A DNA stretch of 64,000 nt from Galeruca laticollis. Its lineage: Eukaryota; Arthropoda; Insecta; Coleoptera; Chrysomelidae. The stretch covers positions 201,346,862 to 201,410,861 of the forward strand of contig OY998178.1 of the NCBI GenBank assembly GCA_963921935.1, read 5' to 3'. The notes below the pieces were generated by a model, which was not told where the DNA came from, made no database searches, and saw only the letters and a list, made by a program, of their open reading frames with translations. The stretch's first letter is position 1; each line of letters begins with the position of its first letter. Shown piece by piece: positions 32,117-43,849 of this stretch. The position numbers and the translations under genes were made by a program.

Positions 32117-33520
32117 TTACTTACATATTCTAAGAATTGCCTCTTGGGCAAATCTTTCTATCACCAGATGTAGAGGTGTGAGATCTGTAATGATCTCAGG
32201 TGCCCTAGTTGGATACGTCCTCATAGCTCCAGTGATGCACACACTGGCTAGCCTTTGAACTTTGTCAAGGGTCTTCCTCGTTCTGTACTGACTTGCTTTT
32301 GTATGCCAAACTATTGCCCCAGACGTAATTGCTAGTCTCACAATCATGGCGTACATCCATCGCAGTATTTTTGGGTTACAGCTCCACCTCTTACCAGCTA
32401 GATTTCTGCACGCCATCAAAGCTCTTATTGCTGTACTAGCAGTTATTTCAACATGCCTATTCCACCGAAGCTTACTATCTAGGGTTAACCCTAGATATTT
32501 AACTTGTGATTTCCATTCTATGACTTCCCCGTTTAAGGATATGGGTTTCATGGCTGGAAGTGTTATTTTCCGGGTAAATGGAGTTACTATGGTCTTGTTT
32601 GGGTTAATGTTCAGCTCCACTGACAAAAACCATTGCTCAATGATTCTGAGGCCTTTTGTAATAAATCACACAAGGTGCTCTCGAACTTGCCTCTGACTAT
32701 TAGAACTATGTCATCAGCATAGCCCATACATTCGAAGCCAAGCTTCGTTAGCCAGTAGAACAACTCATCTACTACGAGGCTTCATAGGAGGGAAGATATC
32801 ACTCACCTTTGAGGTGTCCCCCGAGTGGCTTTAACTGAGATGGTTTTATTCCCCAACTGTGTCTCAGCTATCCTCATCGTCAACAACTCATGGTTTCATT
32901 TACTCCTCGCCTTTTTAGTGCTTATTTGACAGACACAGGTTCCAGATATATCCAGGAATGCGCACATTGCGATTTCATTGTTGTTCAGAGTTCTCTGGAT
33001 GACTACGGGCAGCTGATACAGAGCCGTCTCAGTGGATCGACCCGCTCTGTCAGCATGCTGATATTTATGAAGTGGTGTATTCTCCGGGTTCTCTGTTCTT
33101 ATGTAGTTATCCACTACTTTCTCCATCGTTTCGAGTAGAAACGATGTTAGACAGTTGGTTCTAAAAAATCGGGGATCAGTTCCATCTTTCTTCCCTATTT
33201 TTGGTATGAAGGTTACCAGTGCCCTACTCCATTTTCTAGGTATTAGACCCACTGCTAGACTGCTTCTTGTAATCTTCAGCATGTGAAGAAGAATATCCTC
33301 TATCCCTTCCTGCAGGAGTGCTGGAAATATTCCATCCACTCCTGGTGATTTATATGGTTGAAAGATACTTATTGCCCATTCCAACCATTGTCTGGTAAAT
33401 ATTTTCTTAGCAAGGTCTCAATCTTCCTTGCGGGATTTTTTAGTGTAGTTCATTGCTATTTCAGTGCTTGTTCTCGTTCACCTTCCGTGTATGACCCGTC
33501 GGGCTTTTTCAGCGACATTG
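32117..33520 (-). pseudogene. LOA/R1-group LINE ORF2: reverse transcriptase domain
   Basis: Right to left, the first block (33384-32896) has K-S-P-G-V-D-G-I-F-P-A-L-L, I-P-K-I-G-K-K, L-T-S-F-L-L-E-T-M-E and a degraded palm start. A second block near 32700-32830 covers the catalytic region in broken frames ('tacgctgatgac'-like sequence on the minus strand). A third block (32626-32117) is the thumb, with V-K-Y-L-G-L-T-L-D-S-K-L-R-W, characteristic of non-LTR RTs. There are several frameshifts. It would copy LINE RNA at a nicked target. Confidence 0.75.
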
Positions 33521-33525
33521 TGGGG

Positions 33526-34640
33526 TTAGTTCCCGCATTTGCCATGACCTTTTGTAGTCTGGCCGCTGTGTGTGAGTGGAAGTGATTTTTTCGCAAAAGT
33601 CTTGAAAATTAAGCCTTTTGGCCTTCCTAATCTCTTCATTGTACTAAGTAAGCTTCTCAGTGTACCCCTGCCAATTACCGTCACATTTAGCTCTATTAAA
33701 GAGCCGACGGACCTTTTTTCTGAGGTTTGACAGGTTCTAATTCCACCAAAGCAGCATCCTTCTCTGAACGAGCTTTTGACAGTGGGCAACTGGAATGAAA
33801 AGCTTCTACTATTGCCTCACTGATCTGCTCGACTCTTTGTTCCAGGTCGTAGTGCGGGTGATTTACCCCATTCACTTCGACGTGTTCCAAATTGTCCCTC
33901 TGATTGGTCTTGTAAAGACACCAATCAGTATTTCTAGGATGTCGGATTGTAGGAATCGAAGTAGTATCTCCCTCTATTCTGAATTCGATGATCCTATGGT
34001 CGGAAAGTGATGGCTCGCTCATCAGCCTCCAATTTTTTACATTTTTCCTAGCAGCAAAATTAACAATTGTTACGTCCAGTACCTCTTCTTTTGCTCTCGT
34101 GACAAAAGTGGGGGTTGTTTAAGGTCTCAAGGTTATTTGCTAAGAGATATTCTAATAAACACTCACCTTTTGCGTTGTTGGTAGTGCTTCCCCAGACGGT
34201 ATTTTGTGCGTTGGCATCACAACCAACTATAATTGGCAGCCGTCCGCTATTGCAGTGTCTCACTAGCTCTTGTACTTTTTCTGGCGGTGTCATCGGCCCG
34301 TCTCCAGCGAAGTACGCAGAGGCAATGTCGATGTCTCGGTCGATACCCCCAATGTTGAGGTGAACCATGATTGGAACAAGGTCCCGTCACACGTATTCTG
34401 AAACACAAATATATTTTATGTTATTTCTTATGATTACACAGGCACGCGGGATACTTGCCTTTGATCATAAATTAATTTAGAATCCTTGCATGCCAAACCT
34501 TTGAATTTTCCTTCTTTGTTGATCCATGGTTCTTGGATCAGTACAATATCCAGTTGTAGTCTAGCGACCAACCTTGCAATCAAGGCTGAACCTCCATTCG
34601 CGTGATGCAGGTTAATCTGAGCTACATTAGTGAACGTGAA
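33526..34640 (-). pseudogene. LOA/R1-group LINE ORF2: apurinic-type endonuclease
   Basis: From the right, a minus-strand stretch near 34620-34530 has the nuclease start (Q-I-N-L-H-H and I-Q-E-P-W, with the catalytic Glu). After a break, 34368-34060 has the G-C-D-A-N-A-Q-N-T-V-W-G-S motif. After another break, 34022-33696 opens with the terminal S-L-S-D-H-R motif (catalytic Asp-His), and 33789-33526 is the linker to the RT. All three endonuclease signatures are present but in different frames, so the gene is inactive. Confidence 0.75.
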
Positions 34641-35430
34641 TTATTATGGATGAGACAGGCCGAGTTACTCAGCCTATATTCATCCCCCTCCTTTGTCTCT
34701 CCCTGACCTACCTCGACGGCCATGGTAATATCTTCCTCGGAGTTCGAGCAGGTTTCTTGATCTTGAGTCAGACTTTCGACCCCCAGGCTGCTCCGCCAGT
34801 TTCCCGGGATGCAGAGGCGATCTCCACATCCCCAGCAGAGCCGGTGGAGATCTCGGGCTGACCCAAGGTCAAACTTGTCCCACGAGAAGCTGGGGTCATT
34901 ACGGTACACCGCTGCAGAGCCGCGCCTGCAGAAGTGAGGAGTTCAATACAATGGAGTTCCCCCCGGTGCTCCAAGGTCAAAACCAGTAAGGACTATTCTT
35001 CTATATAGCCACGCATTCTTCGGCCTGGTTTCCCACCTTGACTTTAGGTTTTTGATGAGGTTGTCTCCTCTTGGTCCGGGCAGTAAAGCCAACAACTCCT
35101 CCCCCCATCCCACTGGCCCGCGAGACTTGACTACAGGCAGCCAGGAGGCATTGGTATAACAGGTGATTTCGTGGTAAGCTGTAAATTTCACCCGGCATCG
35201 TAACCCTTTGTGCAATCCCTTAGCCACGATACTACAGCTGCGACAGGTAAAGTTGCTCCGCGGCAGGTTATTCGAGGGCTGCCAGTAGAGTTTTTAGACA
35301 CAACGAGCCCCCAGGTATTTCCCCGCAGACCTCCCCTTCATATAAAATCGTCTCAGAGGCCTTTCTCCTATCCTCCACCTGGAGTCGCGCCGGGTCGGTG
35401 CTTCACCCCCTCCACATCAATGAATACCCC
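34641..35430 (-). other. 5' region of the LOA-like LINE (ORF1/5' UTR), unrecognised
   Basis: GC-richer than its surroundings and continuous with the LINE. The minus frames at 34909-34622 and 35227-34943 have no recognisable gag knuckle. It probably contains a decayed ORF1 or the 5' UTR; I cannot assign it firmly. Confidence 0.4.
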
Positions 35431-35932
35431 GACAAACAGCGACGAACTACGTACATACCTACTGATGTGGACCCGGCTTACAAACATTACAATGAGATAT
35501 GTTGTTCAGTCTAAACGATTCCCATTCTATGGTAATACAACTTTAACAACACTAAATAAAAATGATATTACATAACGTAATATTTTGCTAAACATATAAC
35601 AATGTCACAGACATAAAGGAAATGGTGCTTTTATATTCACAACAATATCAGGCGTATACAAAAATAGTTTATATTTTTAAACAGATCGCCGACAGATTAG
35701 CAATAATTCATATCTTCTAAAAATACAGTATATATAAAATCACGAATTCGCATTCTTCAACACTACTTGTACATTAATTCTGATCGATATAGATAACCCT
35801 CTTAAGAAATTGAATAACCCCATCATTATTTTAAGGAGTACAAATTAATTTGATAATAGTTTGTGATATTATTGCAGAAACAAGCTTAATTATTTATTAC
35901 ATCTCTCACTACTATAATTTAGAAACATATAT
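35431..35932. other. AT-rich spacer, nothing recognised
   Basis: No coding frame, RNA gene or repeat partner in the window. Confidence 0.45.
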
Positions 35933-36930
35933 TCTACTTTTCTACCCAACCCTATCTAATAATATACAAGAAAAGTATTGGTTTACACCTAAAAAGTTGG
36001 AATTTTGAATTTTTACCTTTTTCAGAAAGAGCAACATGAAAAAACTGGTTTTTAGAAAAAAGTCCTATGTGTATGTATTCGTCGTCGTCGTTGGCCACTT
36101 TTCGTAACACGTCTTGTTAGCGTGATACAGCCTCCGGAGTGCAATAAGTTGCCAATTTTATGATTGAATAGTGCTCAGGATGTCTCACAGAAGCACCCTA
36201 TAGTCTAGTCGACAAGTGGAAAATGGTACAAAATAGAGATACTGCTCTTAAAATTATGTGCGATAGCTCATTGGAATCGGAATGACGCCTAGAAAAATGT
36301 GCTAAAAGCGTGTATTAGCACATAAATAATTGCAAAAGTTATAAGCAATAGAAGATGAAAAAAAATGGCATTTCATTTTTGCCAATATTTCATAAACTAT
36401 TAATATTTAAGAAATTTGAAAAAAAGATTCTGAAAAAGGAGGAAATTACCAATAAAAAACTCCTAACTCCCGGAACTCTATCTCCATTATTTATAATTTT
36501 AATTTAACGCTGAAAGTAGGTCTGCGCGCAGCGTCAAAAGCGAGTACGACACTTTAATTAATTTATTCAAGGTATTGAATATTTTTTATTAACTTTAAAA
36601 AATTATGGTGTATTCTGAACACTATAAATAATTTATTCTCGTTGAAAATTCTACTTAAAGTTAATTTTTCAACAAGTTAAAAAATTGTTAACTAACAAAA
36701 TTTTCTTGAACTTCAGTCTTAATTGTAAGTGAAAAAAAATGTTAAAATAATAGTTGTAAAAAATTTTCGTTTCGTAGAGCCTTTCTCACCCACATACAAC
36801 AAGATCGTGCCATGAAAATTTAGTAATTCAACTTTCACCCTCTTCCTGTCAACCGATTAATCTGGAATTTTGTATACACTTTGTATTTTGGTGACAATAC
36901 AATTATGTTTATTCATTATCATTATAAATT

Positions 36931-37440
36931 CAAGATGGCCGCCGCTACAAAATGGCGGATAATTTATGTTTTATTAATCCCATCAATATGGGTATCAAAT
37001 GAAAGGGCTCAACAAGCAGAATACAATATACTATAGAAAATTGAAATCCAAGATGGCGGCCGCTACAAAATGGCGGATAACGTAGGTTTTATCAATCCCA
37101 TCAATATGGGTATCAAATGAAATTGCTCAACCAGCAGAATACATTATACTATATAAAATTAAAATCCAAGATAACGGCCTCTACAAAATGGCGGATAACG
37201 TAGGTTTTATCAATCCCATCAACATGGGTATCAAATGAAAGGTCTCAACAAGTAGAATACAATTTACTATGCAAAATTGAAATCTAAGATGGCCGCCGCT
37301 ACCAAATGGCTGATAACAATTTTTTATCAATCCCACCAATATGGGTATCAACAAATAAAAGGGCTTGACAAGAAGAATACAGTGCACTATACAACCTCAA
37401 TATTTAAGATGGGCGCAGCCACTAAATGGCGTATAATAAT
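36931..37440 (+). repeat. 118-bp tandem array, 4 full units plus a partial
   Basis: Units start at 36931, 37049, 37167, 37285 and 37405 (periods 118, 118, 118, 120). Each opens 'aagatgg-cgcc-ctac-aaatgg' and contains 'caatatgggtatcaa'. Non-coding. Confidence 0.9.
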
Positions 37441-37589
37441 AAGATTTAAATTTAGAAGTTGAATCTGTGATTTAGGTATCTGATTAATCCAGCCTGAATC
37501 CACCACCCAAGTCAAGATTTTGTATCGTGTTGAGGACTGTGTGGCGTTAGGGCAACAGATGTACCTTCCGTCCGAATTGATTTCGCAAG

Positions 37590-37911
37590 AGACGGAGTAC
37601 ATCTTATACACCCGAAAGCCATACAGTTTCCAGCTAAGTACAATTACGGGACGGCTGAAAGAAGAATGTTGCCTTTAATACTATCATGGGCTTCTACAAT
37701 ACATAAAATGCAGGGCAGCACTGTGGATCACGCAGTCGTATACTTAGGTGCGAAACTGTTTGAAGAAGGTCAAGCCTACGTGGCTCTTAGTAGAGTAAGA
37801 TCTTTGCAGGGACTACGTATAGAGGAGTTGGACTGCAATAAACTAACGGGCAAGAAACCTTGCAATGATGAAGCACTAAATGAATTAAACAGAATGCGAA
37901 ATAATAACTAA
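37590..37911 (+). pseudogene. Pif1-type helicase C-terminal fragment
   Basis: The 81-residue frame (37666-37911) with upstream in-frame sequence from about 37590 contains G-T-A-E-R-R, S-W-A-S-T-I-H-K-M-Q-G-S-T-V-D (helicase motif V region) and G-Q-A-Y-V-A-L-S-R-V-R-S-L (motif VI). These are characteristic of the last domain of Pif1 superfamily 1 helicases, as found in Helitron proteins and cellular Pif1. The ATPase motifs I-IV are missing. It is probably a captured or truncated Helitron piece, or a cellular Pif1 fragment. Confidence 0.7.
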
Positions 37912-39528
37912 AAACCAAAAAATAAAAATAGGTAAAAAAACTTTTTAAGTTAAACGGTTTTATGTTAAACATACATTGCAATGTTTAAGATAAATGTACT
38001 AAAAACCAAAAAATAATAAAATAGATACAGTCGTGAGAATTATAAACATATGCATAGACTAGACTAAAATAAAACCGTGGGGCACGTCAATTGTCTACAA
38101 TCGTTGATTAAAATTTTCGTTTTGTAATGTTACACTATAATTAGGCAGTTGTTCAACCGACAGCGATGGACGTGTGATAAGTAGGGCTAGAATGTGGAAA
38201 CAAGCTAGCAAGCTCGATTATAAGCGAGTTTCAGGGTTTCATAGTGGTGAGCGAGTAGTACTTTTATCATATGTTTCGTCGATTAAAGACAAACTACGAG
38301 CAGTGAAACGATTCCTCGCCAGCCAGCAGTGTGAATGTCCAACGATAAACTAGTTGAAACATCTCTTTTATTTACATGGAGTGTATAACTATTGGAATTT
38401 CCATGAGCAAGAAAATAGTAAGTAATTTCCTCACCGTCTGAGGGCCAACTGCCTAACGACGAATTAAACGATTCTTCTATCGCACATTAAGTCGATAATT
38501 TGTAGACAATTGACGTGCCCCATGGTTTTATTTCAGTCTAGTCTATGCATATGTTTATAATTCCCACGACTGTATCTATTTTATTATTTTTTGGTTTTTA
38601 GTACATTTATCTTAAACATTGCAATGTATGTTTAACATAAAACCGTTTAACTTAAAAAGTTTTTTTACCTATTTTTATTTTTATTACAATTAAGACTGAA
38701 GTTCAAGAAACTTTTGTTAGTTAACAATTGTTTAACTTGTTGAAAAATTACCTTCAAGTAAAATTTCCAACGGGAATAAATTATTTATAGTGTTCAGAGT
38801 ACAGCATAATTTTTTCAAATTTAAAAAAAAATATTCAATACCTTAAATAAATTAATTATTGTGCCGTACTCGCTTTTGACGCCGCGCGCGCAATCTAAAA
38901 ATTTCGCGCGCAGACCTATTTTCAGCGTTAAATTAAAATTATAAATAATGGAGATAGAGTTCCGGAAGTAAAGAGTTTTTTAGTGGAAATTTCCTCCTCT
39001 TTCAGAATCTTTTTTGAAATTTCTTAAATATTGATAGGTTATGAAATATTGGCAAAAAACAAAATACCATTTTTTTTCATATTTAATTGTTTATAACTTT
39101 TGCAATTTTTTATGTACTAATACACGCTTTTAGCACATTTTTCTAGGCGTCATTCCGAATCCAATCAACTATCGCATATAATTTTGAGAGCAGTATCTCT
39201 ATTTTGTACCATTTTCAACTTGTCGACTAGACTACTATACATTTTCAGCTCACCAGAGCCACTATAACGGGTGCTATGGTACTGAAAGTACGAAATTCTT
39301 GGAGAAATTTCAGTTTTTTAGCACGATACAGCTTCGGGAGTGTATACAAATGACTAACATTATGATTGGATATTATTCAGGGCGTCTCACAGATGAGACT
39401 TATTGATTTTCAGCTCACTAGAGTCAGTACAGCGGGTACTATGGTACTTAAAGTACCAAATTTTTGCAATTTTTCGAGAATTTTCACTTTTTTAGCACGA
39501 TACAGCCTCCGAAGTGTATACAAGTGAC

Positions 39529-39540
39529 AATTTATGATAT
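39529..39540 (+). repeat. 12-bp target-site duplication, left (PLE pair 5)
   Basis: AATTTATGATAT, repeated at 41653-41664. Confidence 0.85.
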
Positions 39541-39605
39541 TAATGTTTTTAAATGAAACTCAAGGTCTCTAGTTAATTCCACAATATAATAGAAGTTATT
39601 GAAAA

Positions 39606-39661
39606 TTCTAAAAAATTGACAATTGTTTCGATAAATCAATATCATCGTCAGAATGACAGAA
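39606..39661 (-). ncRNA. Candidate hammerhead ribozyme (pair 5 left)
   Basis: Identical in core and stems to 10523-10578, reverse complement. Confidence 0.62.
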
Positions 39662-39912
39662 GTTACATTTCATTTTATGCCTACCTGATGTTTAGTAGTT
39701 ATATTTGGCTAGACCAAGAAGTAACCTAACTTGTGATTGGCTTAATATATGTTTATAGAAAAATGAAGAAGATGTGATATTACAAATATTGAAACTTAGA
39801 TATTATTAGCCCTATGGTGATATCCTGGATATCATTTTTCCAATTAAGATCAGTATAACTGTGCAATGATATAGAAAACCAGGAAAACTATATCTGCTGA
39901 TCTTTACAATTA

Positions 39913-40583
39913 TCACTTAAGAAGACAGTTTATTAGTGGAGAATTCCCTAGGTTTAACTGTTCATTGACAACTTCATATTGTGGGTTTCTTAAATGTCTT
40001 CTAATTTCCAGTTCTTCAAGGAAATCCAGTCCTTGTTTCTTTTCACAAATATGTAGTACTTCTAGTTTTGTGTTAGGTGTCAATGAATGATTGGTGTCAA
40101 GTAGATGTTTTGCGTAGTGGGATTTATCTGGTTGTTTTAATCTGTATGCTCGTAAGTGCTCACTGTATCGTATTTCAAAATTCCTAAGGGTCTGACCCAA
40201 ATAGACAGCATTACATTCTGGACATTTGAGTTTATATATACCTGACTTCTTTAATAGTGGTATTTTTGTTTTTACATTTAACAATTTTGTACTAACGTTA
40301 CTTTCTGTTTTAAAAGAAATTGTTGTATTCGTTGCTGAAGATATTATCTTTGAAATATTATTAGAAATATTTCCTGCATATGTGATGGTTTTATAAGTTT
40401 TAATTTCATCAGCTTGTTTAGGATATATTAGTTGTAATGCCACTTTTTCTTTTTTTTACTAATTAGCTTATTTATCATATCTAATGGATAACCGTTAGAT
40501 GTTGCTATTTGTCTAATTGTATTATTCTCTCCATCAAAATTACATTTGTTCATAGGAACTGAAAAAGCTCTATGTATCATTTC
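39913..40583 (-). pseudogene. PLE C-terminal fragment with intact GIY-YIG (pair 5, minus arm)
   Basis: The frame 40443-39913 (176 residues) covers the post-RT linker and the whole GIY-YIG nuclease: G-I-Y-K-L-K-C-P-E-C-N-A, Y-L-G-Q-T-L-R-N-F-E-I-R, and S-H-Y-A-K-H to the C-terminal L-I-N-C-L-L-K. A frameshift at the A-run near 40450 separates it from the preceding piece. RT is absent because the copy is 5'-truncated. Confidence 0.8.
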
Positions 40584-41232
40584 AGTTCCTATGAACAAAT
40601 GTGATTTTGATAGAGATATTAATACAATTAGATAAATAGCAACATCTAACGGTTATCCATTAGATATGATAAATGAGCTAATTAGTAAAAAAGAGCAAAA
40701 AGTGGCATTACAACTAATATATCCTAAACAAGCTGATGAAATTAAAACTTATAAAACCATCACATATGCAGGAAATATTTCTAATAATATTTCAAAGATA
40801 ATATCTTCAGCAACGAATACAACAATTTCTTTTGAAACAGAAAGTAACGGTAGTACAAAATTGTTAAATGTAAAAACAAAAATACCACTATTAAAGAAGT
40901 CAGGTATATATAAACTCAAATGTCCAGAATGTAATGCTGTCTATTTGGGTCAGACCCTTAGGAATTTTGAAATACGATACAGTGAGCACTTACGAGCATA
41001 CAGATTAAAACAACCAGATAAATCCCACTACGCAAAACATCTACTTGACACCAATCATTCATTGACAGCTAACACAAAACTAGAAGTACTACATATTTGT
41101 GAAAAAAAACAAGAACTGGATTCCCTTGAAGAACTGGAAATTAGAAGACATTTAAGAAACCCACAATATGAAGTTGTCAATGAACAGTTAAACCTAGGGA
41201 ATTCTCCACTAATAAACTGTCTTCTTAAGTGA
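40582..41232 (+). pseudogene. PLE C-terminal fragment with intact GIY-YIG (pair 5, plus arm)
   Basis: Starts in the F-S-V-P-M-N-K-C segment, with a stop near 40632. The open frame at 40666-41232 (188 residues) holds the entire linker and GIY-YIG domain to the normal stop. Mirrors the minus arm. Confidence 0.8.
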
Positions 41233-41483
41233 TAATTGTAAAGATCAGCAGATATAGTTTTCCTGGTTTTCTATATCATTGCACAGTTTTACTGATCTTA
41301 ATTGGAAAAATGATATCCAGGATATCACCATAGGGATAATAATATCTAAGCTTCAATATTTGTAATATCACATCTTCTTCTTTTTTTTATAAACATATAT
41401 TAAGCCAATCACAAGTTAGGTTACTTCTTGGTCTAGCCAAATATAACTACTAAACATCAGGTAGGCATAAAATGAAATGTACC

Positions 41484-41539
41484 TTCTGTCATTCTGACGA
41501 TGATATTGATTTATCGAAACAATTGTCAATTTTTTAGAA
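41484..41539 (+). ncRNA. Candidate hammerhead ribozyme (pair 5 right)
   Basis: Core and stems as 10523-10578. The only change nearby is 'accttct' for 'aacttct' at the outer edge of stem I. Confidence 0.62.
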
Positions 41540-41652
41540 TTTTCAATAACTTGTATTATATTGTGGAATTAACTAGAGACCTTGAGTTTCATTTAAAAAC
41601 CTTAATATGAGCATATTCCACGAAGTAAGGGTCGAGACAGTCAATTTCATTT

Positions 41653-41664
41653 AATTTATGATAT
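41653..41664 (+). repeat. 12-bp target-site duplication, right (PLE pair 5)
   Basis: AATTTATGATAT, matching 39529-39540; the repeat unit then continues 'gatattgttcag'. Confidence 0.85.
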
Positions 41665-41700
41665 GATATTGTTCAGTGCGTCTCACAGATCCGGAAAAGT

Positions 41701-42587
41701 TAGTTATAATCTTCAAAATTTTTAACCATAGTCGGTTGAAACTTAATATGCTTGCTTAAATTTCATGAAAAACGTTCGATAAAATTAATGAATGTATGTA
41801 GGATAAATGATGGAAGCATTTTGCTCTTTCAGTTTGTCAGTATCTGCCTGAAATTTATTTTTCAGTCTTCGGATGAAAGAGATCGATTATAGATTCAAAC
41901 TTGAGAAGAGTGATTTATTATATTGCAAAATTTATTTCAACAATCCTTAGATGAATGTTGCGGAACTTATTCTCTGGATACCAATATAGAGGGTATCAGG
42001 TGACTGTGTTCTCCAACACGGAAATTGAAATGATACGTGGAGTGTGTTTTGCAAAGGAAGTCTGAAGAATGGAGAAGCATGAAACAACCTAATTGATATC
42101 ATGAGTATTTATTCAATGTAATTTCGAACTATTGAAGGTCAAACCGTTAAAACACTGGCATGTGCGCGATAAAATCTGAATTTGAAACTAATTAACCTCT
42201 TTAAAGTAAAAAAAATCATTTGAAGAACGAGAATACAAAATCCATTTTTGATACCGACGACAAATGAAGCAAGTGGCTTGCTAAGAGGAACCAAATATTG
42301 GATACAACGAAATACTTTCTAAGGAAAGCTTAATTATGGCTGTCAAAGGATATATGAAAATTCAAGGAAGTACATTTCGAGTGGTCTTATCGGAAATTTC
42401 CATTTTTTGAGGGAAGAGATGAGAACGTTTGCTGCTGTTAAATCTGCGGTGAACGCCCTTCATGGTAAACTTTGGATGTGAGGTACGACAGCAAGGAAGA
42501 AATGCAGATATGTCACATGTTATATATCTACTGCTTAAGAAGTTGAACGAAATCATTGATTTTTGGTAATCTTAGTTCACCTGATAT
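41701..42587. other. Non-coding region, nothing recognised
   Basis: No coding frame or internal repeat could be supported. Confidence 0.4.
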
Positions 42588-43270
42588 TTGAGTTTTACAT
42601 TTCATTTCCTTTTTTTTTCGAAAGTTCAAAATAATGACTTTAAACAAAAGTATTCAGAAGACTTTTGGAGCAGGAAGATGCAAATGGAAATCTTAAAGGA
42701 GATTCTGTACAATGAAGAATACAATGATAATGGTAACACTAATTTTGTCACATATTTAATGTCTTCCGTTAAGCAAGTGATGGATATAAGAGGGTTGGAA
42801 GAAGACATAATCGATAATGTGGCAGAATATTTCTCGCAGTATATTGCAAGAGCTGCCATAGGAGTATATCCGAAAACATTTGAAAATACTTGTACGTTAC
42901 TAGAAAACTTGGACAGACTAGAAAAGAGGACGAAAAGAACAACTAAAACCTCAAGTCTATCAAAAGATCACAAACGTATCCCATGACATACAAACAGCTA
43001 AGATACTCAGGAAATAACAGAAAATATACATATAGACAAGGAGAAAACTGTTGAAGAGGTATAGATCGTCAAGAGCCCACAAGAAATAACAGAAACATTG
43101 CAAATGGTAATGGAGAGCGTAATTGGAATAGTCGATATGCTACTGACAATCGAGAACAAATCATGTAAACAGAATAAAGGACAATATCACCAAAAAATTG
43201 GAAGAAAGAACACAAAACAACTATTCCGATGAGAGCCTTAGAAGAAGAAAAAATGTTACTATTTTTCGTT
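42588..43270 (+). pseudogene. Gag-like relic
   Basis: The frame 42588-42986 (132 residues) has a layout reminiscent of the retrotransposon capsid C-terminal half. It runs F-W-S-R-K-M-Q-M-E-I-L, an acidic loop, then a helical stretch with E-E-D-I-I-D-N-V-A-E-Y-F-S-Q-Y-I-A-R-A, K-T-F-E-N-T-C-T-L-L-E-N-L-D, and a basic tail (K-R-T-K-R-T-T-K-T). Homology is inferred from pattern only. No pol is attached, and what follows to 43270 is broken. It could belong to the LTR element downstream or to a separate one. Confidence 0.35.
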
Positions 43271-43531
43271 CCGACATCCCACTGTATATATTTTAGTTTC
43301 TAATTTTTTTGTTATTATTATTAAGTTATGTTATTATTTACTTATACACACCTCTTTCATCGAAAGCTGTGAATTTATTTGCTGTTATTAATTTCAAATA
43401 TGTATATTGTTTTGATACATCCGGTATATATTGAATATGTATTGCTTACTGTACCGTTCGCGCAAATCAATCCACGTCGTTCTTAAGATTGTTGAGTAGG
43501 GGACCTCCTGAGTGGGGTCGAGGGATGAATG

Positions 43532-43538
43532 TATAAAA
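43532..43538 (+). promoter_or_regulatory. TATA box in the presumed 5' LTR
   Basis: TATAAAA in 'gaatgtataaaaccggc', upstream of the duplicated LTR part. Role inferred. Confidence 0.35.
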
Positions 43539-43849
43539 CCGGCAAACGGGTCGGAATATGCCTCTTTTGCTCTCTTGGCTCTGTAGCTCCTAGTTATGTG
43601 CTCTTACATTTCCGCCGTTTTCCGCTGTTTCCGAAACGCCGGCTGATTTTCGCCAGTAAGGTAAGCGAATTTAGAAATTATTTTATAAATCATTCTTCTT
43701 GTGTTAAATTCATTTTGCTCCTAGCGTCTTTCGTAGCTGTATTAATAGGATTTTATTTTTGGTTACTGCTTGTTTAATTTGAGTGATTTGCCGCGTATTT
43801 GTGTACGATTCCGAAGTAAGAATTTACTGTTGGTTTTTACTTTAGGGGA

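Larger units (their letters stand above)
36736..37916 (+). mobile_element. 1.2-kb insertion in the left arm of the foldback element
   Basis: It is absent from the right arm, where 'cttaattgtaataaaaat' is continuous on the reverse strand. It contains a 118-bp tandem array and a Pif1 helicase C-terminal fragment. It ends near 'aataactaaaaacc'. A Helitron origin is possible, given the Pif1-type helicase and A/T target. I see no clear 5' TC, and the 3' CTRR-like 'ctaa' is weak evidence. Confidence 0.5.
36196..39233. mobile_element. Long foldback (inverted-repeat) element
   Basis: The left arm (36196 to about 36735 and 37917 to about 38145) is the reverse complement of the right arm (about 38450-39233), roughly 0.77 kb each. 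The outer ends read TAGTCTAGTCGACAAGT on both sides. A short target repeat (CTA or CTAT) flanks the element, inside a unit of the tandem-repeat element, where the host sequence 'ccctat..attttcagctc' is split. The central about 0.3-kb spacer (38150-38450) has no coding frame. The left arm alone carries a 1.2-kb secondary insertion (36736-37916). Confidence 0.75.
39541..41652. mobile_element. Head-to-head double PLE insertion (pair 5)
   Basis: The minus arm 39541 to about 40583 joins the plus arm about 40582-41652. The junction shares only about 2 bp (TT). The left end is short ('aatgtttttaaatg'). The right end is long and includes the start codon region of the ORF (ATGAGCATATTCCACG at about 41607). 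Both arms share the private change E to K in N-T-K-L-E-V-L-H. The 12-bp target duplication splits a tandem-repeat unit. Confidence 0.85.
35933..41700 (+). mobile_element. Tandem-repeat element, copy A (interrupted twice)
   Basis: Homologous to 59095-59965 and 60965-61925. It starts with 'acttttctacccaaccctatcta', has a (GTC)n-rich block near 36078, then repeat units containing 'agc-gatacagcctccgga-gtg', and ends '..cacagatccggaaaagttagtt' (about 41700). A foldback element (36196-39233) interrupts the first unit and a PLE pair (39541-41652) the third. Non-coding; class unknown. Confidence 0.65.

Noticed and set aside
36931..37440. CRISPR-like array suggested by regular 118-bp repeats.
   Set aside because: The units are contiguous tandem repeats without unique spacers, in a eukaryotic transposon setting.
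42588..42986. A host protein-coding gene.
   Set aside because: The 132-residue frame has a gag-like layout, breaks immediately afterward and lies among retroelement debris; no exon structure could be supported.
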